A DNA stretch of 64,000 nt from Piromyces finnis (lineage: Eukaryota; Neocallimastigomycota; Neocallimastigomycetes; Neocallimastigales; Neocallimastigaceae): contig MCFH01000034.1 of assembly GCA_002104945.1 (NCBI GenBank), positions 186,001 through 250,000 on the forward strand, given 5' to 3'. The notes beneath the pieces were generated by a model. It was not told the origin of the DNA, did no database searches, and saw only the letters and a list, made by a program, of their open reading frames with translations. Each line of letters opens with the position of its first letter. Position 1 is the stretch's first letter. The position numbers were made by a program, and so were the translations under genes. Positions 11,818 through 25,593 of the stretch are shown here, piece by piece.

Positions 11818-13066
11818 TTGAATACTATATTGTTTATTTTATTATTAAATTAATAGGAAGACCAACATATGAACCTTCTGCCCTTTCAGGTCCTTTTGCA
11901 CAAGGTGCCGCAAGACGTAAGTATTTAATATGATAATATTAATAATATGTTGAATTTTACAAATTGTTTTTTAATAGTTAATTGAATCATTGCTATTTCT
12001 GCTTAATTTAATTTAATAATAGCTGGTGTAAAAAGAGAATATGGATCAAGTAGAACATTTAGTGGTGTAAGTTCTGGAAGTAGTGGTATTCGTGTTGAAG
12101 AAGATACCCAATCAGATGTAAAACCAAAGGTTGAATCATTAAAATTCAAAAATTTGAATGATGAAAATGAAGAAGAATTTTATGAAGAAGATGAAAATAC
12201 TACTCGTCCAGTTAGTTTAGTAGATTTAACACAAGAATTAAATGAAAAAATGGAAAAAATCAAACTTGAAGAAAAGAATTTTACTTTCAAAAAAATAAAA
12301 TTCGAAAATGAAAAAGTAGAAGTTAAATCAGAAAATGATGAACAATTACCAAAGGATACTGATAATATGGAAATTGAACAATCTGCTGCCGTTGAAGATG
12401 AAAATGAAACATATAATTATCCAGCAAGTGAATTACTAAGAAATGATGTAAATATATAAATAAAGGGATTAAAGTTATAAGATTTAAGTTATATTAAATT
12501 AAATTAAATAATTATTGTTTATATTATTGTTTTTTTATAATTATATAGATTAAACCAGAAAATAATATACTATTCTTCCAATTTCCATCTGTTTTACCAG
12601 AAATAATAAACAACAATAAAATGGACACTGATAATAAATATGATTCTAATAAAGTAAAAATAGAAACTTCGGATGGTAAATTAGCAAATGTTAATCTTGA
12701 TACAAATAATGATGCACCAGAAGGAAAGATAGGTAAACTAGTAATATACAAATCAGGAAAAATGAAGATAAAGTTTGGAGATATTTTATTTGACGTAAGT
12801 TTTTTATTTATTTATTTATTATTACTATCATTATTTCATTTTTTTAAAAAAATGGAGAAAGATAATGTTTATTAATATTTGTTAACCTTTGTATTTAACA
12901 AAAAACAAATAACCGAACAAAAAAACAATAGGTTAATCCTGGTACCGATTGTAATTTCTATCAAAATGCATTTTCATTTAATACTGAAAACCAAGAAGGT
13001 TATATTTTAGGTGATATTAGAAAAAGATACATTTGTACACCTGATATAGAATCATTGTTGAAATAA
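10829..13066 (+). CDS. RPC4: RNA polymerase III subunit RPC4 (yeast Rpc53)
   Basis: Seven exons: 10829-10963, about 11520-11569, 11673-11750, 11859-11917, 12023-12448, 12549-12793 and 12932-13066. RPC4 heterodimerises with RPC5 on RNA polymerase III and acts in initiation, termination and reinitiation on tRNA and 5S genes. The N-terminal part is basic and Lys-rich (KPKIPTRRKQIK, then KTKERKGKKSFKDKERKPR). After it comes the conserved GRPTYEPSALSGPFAQG. The C-terminal dimerisation part shows GKIGKLVIYKSGKMKIKFGD, then PGTDCNFYQNAFSF and EGYILGDIRKRYICTPDIESLL. All are typical of the Rpc4 family. The central acidic, Asn-rich stretch is a lineage-specific linker. The start is the first ATG after the divergent promoter. 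Confidence 0.92.
11761..11817. repeat. AAT microsatellite in RPC4 intron
   Basis: About nineteen AAT units lie in the intron before the GRPTYEP exon. Confidence 0.85.
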
Positions 13067-13597
13067 TTTTAAATTACAATTAAAGATTTTATTTCATAAT
13101 ATTTCCTAAATTAGTTTTAACAGTATATTTAATCATTATTTTTTTTTTTTTTTACCTCAACATAAAAAATAATTATTGAACTATATGTTTATAAAAAGTA
13201 ATAAAAAAAAAACTTTTATCTTAATATTATTTAATTTTGATTCTGTATTTTTTATTGTTATTAAAATTATTAAAAAATAGATTTACCCAATAGAAATAAA
13301 TAATATTTTATGTATAATTTATATTTTTCAAAAATATATTAATAAATAATTATTATCTAAGTAAATAAATAAATAAAAAAAGTTATATCAATATTATGTA
13401 TATATATTTTTAATTTTCAATTTTATTAATTTTATTATTTTTATTTGTTATATGTTTCTTTTTATTTTATTTTTTATTTTAACTTTTTAATTTATAGTTT
13501 ATTTCTTATATTACATAAACTAAAAGAATAGTAATTTTTTTTTTATTCATAAATTATTTTAATCATAAATATTTGCAAGACTTTTAATTAGTTAAAT
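13067..13597. other. Intergenic, convergent 3' ends
   Basis: A 530-bp A/T spacer lies between the RPC4 and AIP1 stops, with homopolymer runs near 13139-13154. No gene signal is seen. Confidence 0.6.
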
Positions 13598-16220
13598 TTA
13601 ATATTTAAGATCCCAAATTCTAATACAAGCATCTTGACCAACAGAAGCAATAGTATTATTATCTAAGAAAATAGCACCTGTAGAATTTTCTTGGTGAGCA
13701 TTCTTGATTTGAATTTTTTTCATAGGTTTTTCAGTACTCCAAACGATAACACCAGTATCTAATGAGGTACTTACAGCATGAAGTCCATCTTCAGACCAAT
13801 TAATAGAGTTAACTCTAGCATTATGGAATACCCATTGGTTGTATTTTAATGAACGTTCTTTTACATCAAAAACGTAAATTGTACGGTTTGTATCAGCGAC
13901 AGCAATAAGATCACCATTTGGACTATATTTAATAGCTGTTACTGCTCCACGATTTTGTTCTAAGGTGTCTTTAGCAGTTAAGTTTGTACCATCAAAACTA
14001 TAGAAGTAAACCTTGTTATCAGCAGCTCCTACAGCAACTTCACTATTATCTGGTGAAATATCGACAGTGTTAGCTTCGTAGCTAATGCTTAATTTTGAGG
14101 CAATAGATTTATTTTTAATGACAACAATTTCATTTGAAGTAGCAACAATTAAATCATTACTTTTATTAGAAACAATAGTCTTTGGTAATCCTTCAAAATT
14201 AATACTGCTACCAGTGAAAGCATTGGTACTAATATCAATAGATTTATTGGAATTATCCATACTAATAGATTCAATAGTACTATCAGTACAAGTCATAGAT
14301 TGAATTTGATTTGTATGACCAGCACCTTCAATATAAGAAGGTTCTCCAACAGAAGCATCATCCCACTTACAAATTCTACCATCATAACTACCAGTGTAAA
14401 AGGTTTCACTTTTTCCAGATTTACAAATGGAGGTAATACCCTTAACGTGTCCCTTTAAAACCTTTGAAATACTACCAGTATTCTTATCAAGGTAGTTAAT
14501 ATTACCACCAAGTGAAACACTAAGTAACCAATCATTTTGCCAGAGATTACCAAGTTGTTGATCATTAATGTTTTTACCAATATTGAAAGTGGTTTTAACA
14601 CTTTGACTTTCAACATCCCATAATTTAACAGTGCAATCACCAGATGAAGTTAAAATTTGAGTACTATCTGGACTCCAATTTAATGAATATATACCACCCT
14701 TGTGATTATCAGAACAAGTACTTAATTCACATTTAACATCACCAGTATTACCATCAAAAACAAAAATCTTACCATCGGAACCTGCTGAAGCAAAAAGGTC
14801 TCCATTTGGTGAGTAACTGACATCTTGAACAAAACCAGTGTGTAAGTTATTATGAGATCTATTGAATTTGTATGGAACACCATTATAGAAATTAATAGTC
14901 ATATCATCAGAACAAGTGACAGCTCTAAATGGACGCTTTGAACGAATTGCACAAGCATTTATAACTTTACTATGACCAGTAATATTACCAACAGAAGAAC
15001 CTGTATCAAAGAGGAAGGCATGGCCAAATCTTTTAAATTATTAATTTTAAAAAAAATATTTTATATTTTATAATAATTTTATATATTATTTAATTATTTT
15101 TTATACATAATATTATTAGATATATATTGAATATTAAATAAAATTTAGTTAATATTTATATATAATAAACATTATTATATTTTATTTCTTTTTAACTATT
15201 ATACTAACTTTTCTTTACCGTCACCAACAACAATAATTCTCTTACTTTCAGAATCCCATTGAATATCACTTATCTTATCAGAAAGTGGTCTGTATTCAGA
15301 TTTTAAAATATGTTCTTCTTGGGTAGTATCCCAGATTCTAATATTACCATTAGCATCTTTACATTTAGAATTGTTTAAATTTAATATTCATTTCTTTATA
15401 TTTTAAATTAGAATTATTTAAACAAAAATAATTTATAAATACCTCCAGAACAAATATAGAATCCACTTGGAGAGTAACGAGCAACTGTAACTTGACTACT
15501 ATGTTCTGTGTATGCTGAAGCTAATTCTGGGTGCTTTTTAAATAATTATTATATTTTTTTAAAAAATTATATATATCAATATATTTATTATAGTATTATA
15601 ATTAAAATTTATTTATAGGAATTCATTTTGATATATATATATAATATATAAAAGATTTATGTTTATATAATATTAATTTGTATATGATTAATATTTTTAA
15701 CTTACTTCAATATCTCTTATAATAACAGTTCTACCATTAGTATATAAAAAATTTTTTCCTTTTGGATCTGCTCCGAGTTTAACTGAATGACCTCTAGTAG
15801 TTTGTGGAGCACAAGCAAAAAGATGTTCTATTTATTAATATTATATATTCAAATATTTATAAAAATAAATTTATATTATAAATAAATAATATGTTTGTTG
15901 TTTAAATATCGATCTTTTAATTCTTTTTATTATTTATTTTTATTGTTTTTTTTTCGTTTTATTGTTTTTTTTTTTTTTTTTTTTAACTATTTATTTAGTT
16001 TTTTTTAACAAGTTTAATATGATAAAAAAAAACAATACTACTTATAGTTCATATTTTTTTTTATAATAATATTATTTAAACTGTTTATATCATTTTATTA
16101 TCATATAACAATTCTTTCTAATATTATAACTTTTATTTATTTTTTTATTTATTATTATTTTTTTTATTAATTACTATTATTTAAAATAAAATATTTACTC
16201 TTTGAATAGGTATAAGACAT
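13598..16220 (-). CDS. AIP1: Actin-interacting protein 1 (AIP1/WDR1), WD40 double propeller
   Basis: Five exons, 16199-16220, 15706-15827, 15443-15533, 15209-15356 and 13598-15029, give 604 residues, the normal family length. AIP1 works with cofilin to disassemble actin filaments. The N-terminus is typical: an [21 protein letters not shown]-type segment, then [11 protein letters not shown] repeats follow throughout, with segments such as [68 protein letters not shown] and a final [16 protein letters not shown]. Two seven-bladed propellers are known for the family. The first intron after 22 coding bases is about 370 bp and the last exon holds most of the protein. Codon choice (GGT, GCT, ACC) suggests high expression. 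Confidence 0.96.
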
Positions 16221-16729
16221 TTTTTCTAATTAAAATTATAAATTTATTCTTTAGTTTACTGCTATTATTTTTAATTTATATTATAGCAATTATGAATAAC
16301 TAAAAATAAAAATAAAAAAAAAAAAAAAGAAAAAAGAAGAAAAATATTTGAATTTTTACCTCTTTATTAAATTTAAAATATATACAATTATAATTAAAGA
16401 AATTATTATTAATTAGAGTTTTATGGATAATACAAATTTAATTTATATTATTATTAATAATAATTTATATAATTTAAATTATTAAATTAAAAAGTAAATA
16501 GAATTAAGATTTTAAAATATAAATATATATAGAATAATATTTTTAATTATTGATGGTACTTTTTACCAAATTATAAAATGTCTGATTATATTTATTGTAT
16601 CATTTTGAAAACAAAAATCCTTTTTTTTTTTAATAATACATCCAATAAGAGTAAACTTTCTATATTTTATTCCATATATATAATAACAACAAATGCTATA
16701 TTTAAAATAATATCTAGGAATAAATTGAA

Positions 16730-16763
<34 letters not shown>

Positions 16764-17078
16764 TATTTTGAGTAATATATAATATATATAGAATAATAGA
16801 ATAAAAAAATATCTTTAATTTTTTAATATTATATGTTTATATATATCACTACTTATAATAATAATGGTGATATTATCAATCCTAGAAAAAACATATTTTA
16901 AAAATCTAATAATATTTCTAAAGTAAAGTTAAATATAACAAAGAGTTTTTTTTTGATTTATTTATTTAAACATTTTAAACATTTAAAATATATTTGATAA
17001 ATTAAGCATTAAAAAAGGAACAATAAAAATCGTAAATAATTAAAGTATATTGAAATTATATCTAGGTTTTAAAGGCTT

Positions 17079-17110
<32 letters not shown>

Positions 17111-17711
17111 TCTACTTCTTTTTTAAATTTATAAGAAATTTGAAATTAATTAAAAAACCACATTTTTTTTTATTTAATATTTAATAAAATAACATTTAAA
17201 GTTTTAATCAATATTAATTAAAATTTCAATTCAATGTGATTGAAATTATTTAATTATGGGTTATAATGTTATAAAGTTAAATATATTCTTCATTTTTTAA
17301 CATTTTACAATTAATTATAAAATCATTTTCTTTTTTGGAAATTTGGTTTTTGTTAAAAAATCGATGAAAATATTACTGTAAAATTTATAATAATCATTAT
17401 TATTATTATATTTTATTATATATATAATTTTATATCATATTATTTCAATATTTTATTATATATATATAAACTTGAATTTTTTTTAAAAAAAAAAAAGTTG
17501 TATATAAAAGCAATCTCATTAACAATATAACATTAATAAATTTAAAAAGCATTTCTTAATTATATATATAAAATTAAATAATTTATCTATGTATTTTCAA
17601 ATATTTTTATAAAAAAAATAAGAAAAAATAAAATTATTACTTTTTGTAAATATAATTAATAACCTTTTATTTATTTTTAAATGAAGAATTAAATAAATTT
17701 AAAATATAAAA
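16221..17711. promoter_or_regulatory. Divergent intergenic region AIP1 / ATG2
   Basis: About 1.5 kb of A/T-only sequence separates two divergent starts, with A and T homopolymers and AT repeats (about 17081-17102). One T run of about 24 lies at 16740-16763. Small open frames here have no coding character. Both promoters should lie here but no motif stands out. Confidence 0.5.
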
Positions 17712-20700
17712 ATGAATTTTTGGTCTTCAGATGTTCAGAAACGATTATGTTCATATTTATTAAATAAGACAATTGGTCCTTTCTTAAAATCCAATTTGGA
17801 TTTGATGAGTGTTCAATTATTTAATCGTAATGGAAAATTTTATTTACCAGAATTACAATTAAATGTGGAGGTTTGGAATTATTAATTGTTATTTAAATAT
17901 TTATAATAGATGTTATATAATCTTATATTTATTAAAAATATTTTAAATGAAATTTTAAAGAAAATAAATGAAATATTGAAAGATTTACCCATTTATCTTA
18001 TTGAAGCAAATGTTGGGGAAATTAATGCTGAAATTCCGTGGTGGGATTTAAAAAATTCTAACGTTTCAATTCAGTTGAAAGATATTTATTTAAACCTATT
18101 AATAAAAGAACAACAATTAGGTATTATTTTAATATAATTACTATTAACATAATGGATTTTTATATTTAAATATAAAAGAATTATAATAATATTTTTTATA
18201 TTGAATATAAAATATAATAGATGATGAACTTTTTTATGATGTTGCAGAAAATTTTATGAATTCTTCGTCAATTAATATCGCAAATGAATTTTTGAATGAA
18301 GAATTACAGAAAAATATAATAGAGGATAATAATAATAGTAATGAAGTATCTGAAGGGTCTGAATCAAAAGTTCAATTCTTTAGTTCTATTATTGATAAAA
18401 TTATAGCAAAATTAGAAATTATATTATTAAATATAAAAGTTAATATTATTTTTAATGTTGAGAAAAATAAAGATACTGAATTTAATAATGAAAATGACGA
18501 AAAATTTCAAAAATGTGGATTTGATATTTGTATACCGCGAATTAAATTAGTTGAAGGATTAGTTACTAGTGATACTAAAGATAAATTAATAACAAATATT
18601 ATGAAGGATATAATATTCAACGAATTTTCAATACATTTGAATTATTACAAAAATAGTACTGAAAAAAGTAAAAATAATTTGAATTCTAATAAGGAAAATA
18701 TAGAAGAAAGTTTATTTTATTCCGTCTCAAGTAAGAATTATATAATAATTATTGCATTAAAATTTGCTATTGAATTATTTTAATCTTTAAAAACGAACAT
18801 TTTTTTAAAAAAAAATCACTTATTATTTTCATTATATTATTAATGTAATAATAAAAAGAAGATGAAAATGATTTATATGAATCAAAATTAGAAGAATCAA
18901 TTTTTTATGATGCAAATGATGATGATCAATTTAAAAATATTAAAAATTCAACTTTTTCATCAATAAATTCAAATCAAGATGCTGATAATTATTACGAAAA
19001 TCCTTTGAATATGACTCAATCACATATATATCAAACAACATGTCAATATGAATTTTCGGCATCAAAAATCGATCCAAATATTAAAAAAAGTTATCGAATA
19101 TTGTCTTGTTCCCGAAATTCAAAAAATGTAGTACATATAACTCATAAATCCTCAAAATCAATTATATCTAATAATAAAAAAAACTCAATAAGTATCAATA
19201 CAGACATCAATATAAATAAAATATTAGATAAAAATATGGATGATAAAAATAATATGACAATAAAAATAAAACTAAACGAATGGATTTTCAATATAGAATT
19301 AGAAAATATATGTTTAATAGTAGTACCTAAAAACTTAGAAACTATCTTTCTTTTAATAAATAGTTTGACATCATCTTTTTCATCACTTTCAGATGATAAT
19401 ATTAATAAAGAATCAAAAAGAAATTCTATTTTAACCCAAACTTCAAATTGTAACACTCCTATTCATGAAAATTCTCTTCCTGGAGGTTTTCCTTTATTTA
19501 ACCAAATTAATCAACCTAACATCAATTCAAGTTCACAAAGCATACAAATGAAAACAAATAAAAAGCCAATACAAAGAAATAATATGTTTTCATTTCAGTT
19601 TAATATAAAAAATTTTTTAATATTTATAATTAGAGATGAGAAAGAAATGATATGTTTACCACATTTTGACTATACTTCATTTATTGATGGACTATTTGAT
19701 TCTTCATTATCAGATGATGCAGTCAATCTAAATAAATTTACTGACGATTTCTTATTATTTAAATCGCCAGCAGAAATTATTGATGAATATCACTTAAAGA
19801 TTAATATAAATGATTTATCTGTACAAATTAATATTAAGAGCAGTAAATATTATAATAATAATAATAATAGTAGTAGTAGCAGCAGCAGCAATAATATAAA
19901 TTTAAATCCAAAAGATCAAAGATACACTGATGTAAATTCTCAGTTTTTAATAAAATCAATTTCATTTTCGGAATGGATTGATGGTAAGTATAATTAATTT
20001 ATAAAATTTTCATTTAAAATTCACAAAGGACTTTTCATAAGTTTTTTTTTTTTAAAAATAAAAAAATAAGGTTCATATAATGATATAATACTTACACATA
20101 CAAAAAGCCCAAATTATAATTATTATAAAAAAATAATGGATATAAATATATTAAATAATAATGAAATATTAAAGTCTAATATATTAGAAGGATTATTTCA
20201 TTCAAATAAGCTAGAAGTGGATGTTTCAAATTTATATATTAATATTAGTTATACAATTTATCAAAGAATGATATCTTTTATCTCAAGTATAAGTGAAAAA
20301 ATAGCAATGTTAATGGTACATTATTATAGTGGTTTTTTTTTTATTTATTAAAATTTACAAAATATAATAATTAACATGCATAATATTTTCAGAAAGAACA
20401 AGTTTTATATAAAACTTCTTCAAATTCTTCTTCAAATAATAGGTATTTTTTATAATATAATAAATAAATATTAATGGACTCTAAAAGAAGATAAGATTAT
20501 TAATATATTTTTTTTAGTATAAATGACTTATATAAAGATTTATTGGATCAAAATATTTCTGAAGATATAGAAAAAGAAAAATCAAAACATGATAAATTAG
20601 AATTAAATATTAAGCTTAATAATATAAAAGTAAAATTATGCTTTGATGAAATAGTGTAAATATTATAATAAGAATTTATATAATTAAATTTTAATTATAA

Positions 20701-23700
20701 TTTAAAATTAATTTCTACTACTTTATAAAATAAGTAAAATATCAAAATTTAATGGTATAATGATGGACTTAATTGTTGCTCAAATTAATATTATAAATGA
20801 TATTAAGCTTCAAACAATAAAATCAGGAATATCATTATTATCAATTGAGCCTGAAGAACGTAAAATATTATTATTAAAAGGTTTATAAATAATCATGCAT
20901 TTAATTTATTCATTTTATGTTATTATACCATATTATAATAGTCCAAATAGAACCGCTATTTTTCATTACACCATCATACGAATTTAATTTTTTATCTATA
21001 GTAGTTAATAATAATATATCAAATAATATAGATCCAAATGCATTTTTAAATGAATTTTTAGATAATCATTCTTTAAATGATTATGGAAAATTTTGGTTTA
21101 AGGAAAAATCATTAAAACAAGCTGTAAATATGAATTGATATTATATTATAATATATAATATACAATTTTATTTATATTATTAATATGATATATTTCAACA
21201 ATATATATATATATATATATATTACTATCATGACAGAAAACTCAAATACATGGAAATATCAATAAAGTATATTTGAATATCAATCCAGATATTATTAAAG
21301 GAGTAATTCACATAATTAATTATGTACTGGATTTATTTATTAATGTATCATCTAAAGATGTGGAAACCAGAAACAGTAATAATGAAATAAACTCAAGAGA
21401 GTCATCATTAGTATATGATTCATTTAATAATAGTCCTATAGAAAAAATGTTTGAATTACTTACAATAAATATTAAAATTAATGATAGTAAATATAAGATA
21501 TAATTTTAATAATTTAATTTATATATTATGAAATGAAATGATATAAGCAATATATTTTTATTCAAAAGAAAAAAAAAACTAATTATTTAATTAAAGTAAT
21601 TATATCTTTATATAGTTATGATGATATATTCTATCAAATATCATTGGGTACTTTTGAATCATTTATTGCTCTTTCAAATCTTGGTGTAATTTGTTTAAAT
21701 TATACATTTAATTAAAAAAATAAAATAAGTATATAATAATAAACAAAATTTATTTTTAATTTATATTTAAGCCATATTGTATGTATATAACATGTGAACT
21801 CTTTTCTTTTGATGAAAAATGTATAAACTCTTCGGTTTATTTTCCCATAATTCAAAACAATCCCTTTCAAAATTTAAATGTAAATATAGATGATATATAT
21901 TTAATTATCTAAATATTAGTTAAATCATTCATATTAATACTTATACTATGAAAATAATAGCATATGATAGAAGTTTCCTTATATTCATTGGCTAAGGATG
22001 ATCAAAGTACTTTAAGCGTACTTAATATAAATGTAATATTATCAGAAATACTTTTTAATATTGATATTCCGTGTTTACTTCAATTGTCAACTATAAAAGA
22101 TTATTTAAATGATCTACCTTCTGTAATTAATAATAATAATAATGATTTTTTTTAATAATATCTTTATAATTGATTTTCTAATTTCATCATTTATATATTA
22201 TCAATAATTATTTAAATTAGCTACATACAATCAATGATGATCCTTTGTCATTAAGATTTTCATTAATATTTAATAATTTATTATTGGGTTATGAAAGAAT
22301 GGAACTTTCTCCGCAATTAATTATAAAGTTTGAAAAAATAAATATAAATAATGAGAATACTTTTATCTTGGGAGATATAATATCATTAGATTTATTTTTT
22401 TCAATTGTGAAAATGAATGTACTATTAACAGATCATAGTATATTACCAGAAATTAATATGAATTCAGATATTTCATTAATTGATCATTTAATTGTATGCA
22501 AAATATATATAATATAAATATATGATATTTAAAATAAAATAGTATAATAAAACTATTGTCGAAATAATAATTTAGAATTTAGGATACTCAAATATGATAA
22601 CATGCGATGTATTAACAGCAAATATAAATATAAACCAATCTGATGTATCAAAATTGAAAGTAATAACATATTGATATATAAAATTAAATATATATATATA
22701 TTAAAATTATATTTTTATAAAAATTATATAATAGATTAATGTATCAAAAAAAAAATCAAATATATATTTTGATATGTGTCCTGACTCTTTAGCGACATTA
22801 AAACAACTATTAGAGAATACATTACAATTATTACCGGAAGGGTAAGATAAATTTTAATTTATAAAGAAAAATAACATTTTTTCATTAAATTCAAAAGTTT
22901 TATTATTATTTTTATAGAGAAAAAAAAGAATCATTGGGTTTAAAAAATATATCAATTGCTAAGGAAATAAAAATGACAATTGATGAAGATGTATATCCAA
23001 CAATTAACAATAATAATTCCAATAATAAAAACTACACTAATAATGGATATTTAAAAAAATCAAATTCATTAGTATTTGATGATAGTGACGCTTGCATTAT
23101 AGATTATGATTTCGTACAAAATACCCCTAACTTAATTTCATCTAAAAATAATACCGTATTTAAATCAAAAGATAAAGTGGTTACATATGTAAATGATTTT
23201 AAAATAGATACTAACTATTTAGAAAAACTATTAAATGAGAAAAAAGAAAAAAAGAAAAAATCAAAGTATAAAATATATATTATTACATTTATAAAATAAT
23301 AATTAGTAATAATTATATTTTTCTGCTTTTTATTCATTTATCTATAATTAATAATTAATACTTATTTGTTTGCTTTTTCTTAGATTCCCTGACCCAGTTA
23401 TTAAAATAAATATAAATAATATAAATTTTCATATAAGAATTTTTGATGGATATGATTGGAAATCCACTTGTCAAGAAGTTCAGTCATTAGATGAATTTAA
23501 AGATATGGTTTCTATGGAATACTTAAGAAGATCTAAAAAGAGTATCATTGATATTGATTTTAATGGAATTTACTTCGAATATTCAATATATCCTAATAAT
23601 TCATATTATGCCAATAAGCTATATCTATTAATTAATGAATTTGAAGTAATTGATAAAGTCCCAACCTCAGGTTGGAATAAATTTTTATCTGCTCAAACTC

Positions 23701-25235
23701 CAGTTGAGCATCCTATGCTCAAACTTAAACTTTTAAATGTTAGACCTATTTTATCAGAACCTAGTTTAGAATCTATAGTTAATGTAAATATAATGTAAAA
23801 GTTTAATGTTTTTTTTTTTTTTTTATGACTAATATATATTGAATATTTATTTTATGATGTTTTAATATATAAAATAGTTGGAAGTCTCTCCGTTGCGATT
23901 TTATATTGATCAAGATACTTTATTGAAATTTGCAGAAATATTAAGTTTTTGTAATATAGATACTGAAAGTGAAAATAGAACGCCAACAGCTTCTATTAAT
24001 GAAGAAATAACAAAAAAAAATAATTCCACTCAAATTTATTTAAGTAATATTATTCTATCAAAGCAAATATATAATAAAATAATAAATAAATATAGCCAAA
24101 TTCAGATTTTAATAAATATATATTTACTTTTTATAAAATATAAATACATATAGGAAAGGTTAATATATCAGAAATACGAATTATAATAGACTATAAGCCA
24201 AAACAATTTAGCTTTAATAGTTTAAAAGACGGTCAGTATGGTCAAATATTAAACATTTTACCAATAAAGGATGCTACTCTTAATTTCAAGTCCCTAAAGT
24301 TTTATGGATTATCGGGAATAGATAAATTAGTTCAAAATATTATTGAGAAATATCTTCCTCAAGCAATTAACCAAGTACCGTCAATTGTACTATATATTGG
24401 TCCTATTCGTCCATTCTTTAAAATTAGCGAAAAGATGGTTGATTTAATTAAAAATGTATATAATAATTATCAAAATGAACAACCTATGATACCAGGTAGA
24501 TATAATGTTTAAAAATTTATGCATAATTAGATAGTAACTATAATACTATAATAATAACTAATATTTATTATTATTAATTTATATTATTTATTAGCAATTG
24601 AAGAAGGAGCTAGACAGATTTTAACTACAACAACAACAGAAACTTTAAAATTAATTTCAAGACTTTCTCAAAAAGCCCAAATTTTGTTTGAAAATATCGA
24701 AACGGAGTTATCAACAAATAAAAAACCAGGTGATAATTCTCAAAGTAAGTAATTATAAATAATAATTATAATTAATTTTGTAATAATTAAAATATTTATT
24801 TATTAATTAAAAGATATAGTAACGAATCAACCTCCAATAAATTACCAATATGGAATTAGATATATGGATTCAGGATCTGTAAATATATTTTTATATGTTA
24901 CATTTTAATTTTCTTTTATTTATATTGATAATTTAAACTAAAAATTATTTTATAATAAATAAATAGGGTTCTGTTAAGGATGCCGTTAAAGCTGGTACCA
25001 TTTTTAACCACTTAAATGTTTTTCATATCTATGTTTTCATTATATTATTATTTTTATTATTAAATATAATATATATTAATAAAATCACTTGCTATTTTAT
25101 AATTATATAATAGTTCCTGTAATTATATGTCGACCAATTATAAAATTAACAAAAGTTGTATCTAAAACTACTAATGATGTATCAAATGCACTTGATCCAA
25201 GAAATAAGTTAGAATATCAAAAGGTATTTTTTTAA
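17712..25235 (+). CDS. ATG2: Autophagy-related lipid-transfer protein ATG2
   Basis: A long gene of about twenty short exons. ATG2 is a rod-shaped bridge that moves lipids from the ER to the growing autophagosome membrane, with ATG18/WIPI and ATG9. Exon 1 (17712-17870) gives the chorein-type N-terminus MNFWSSDVQKRLCSYLLNKT...LPELQLNVE. Exon 2 (from about 17961) gives EANVGEINAEIPWWDL. The middle is Asn/Ser-rich and diverged. Conserved C-terminal blocks are FDGYDWKSTC near 23440, the exon at about 23876 with EVSPLRFYIDQDTLLKFAEIL, and the exon from about 24156 with RIIIDYKPK-like sequence, LNILPIKDATLNFKSLKFYG and LPQAINQVPSIVLYIGPIRPFF. The last coding exon ends GPRNKLEYQK-like at 25223. Reading on gives TAA at 25233-25235; a further 3' exon is possible. 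Codon use is extremely A/T-rich. Confidence 0.92.
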
Positions 25236-25581
25236 TGAATAATAAAATTATAATATATTTTTTTTTCTATAATAAAAATATATTCTAATATTATTAATAT
25301 TCTAATAATTTTATAATATAACACAATTACATTTCAATTTCAATCAATAAAAACAAAATAAAAATAAAAAAGAAATATAAATAAATGTAAATAATATTAA
25401 AATTAATATTACACTATAATAAAGTAGTAAAAAAAATAATAATCTATAAAATATTTTTCTGTTCATTGATTTAATTGATTTTAAATAATTAAATATTACC
25501 TAATTTAAGTATTATAAAATGTTATTCTTAAAGAACAAAATTCAACTTTTAAAATTTATTGTTTTTGCATGTAATTTTAAA
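25236..25581. other. A/T spacer between ATG2 end and the SINE-like element
   Basis: About 350 bp without coding signal. A short extra ATG2 exon here cannot be excluded because the AAG|GTATTT at 25223 is also a fair donor. Confidence 0.5.
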
Positions 25582-25593
25582 TTTAAATAAATT
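25582..25593. repeat. Left candidate target-site duplication of the SINE-like element
   Basis: TTTAAATAAATT, identical to 26139-26150 on the other side. The sequence is A/T-only, so chance is possible. Confidence 0.5.

Noticed and set aside
16578-16775. 65-residue plus-strand frame in the AIP1/ATG2 spacer
   Set aside because: It is made of A/T codons and ends in a poly-Phe run from a T tract; no coding character.
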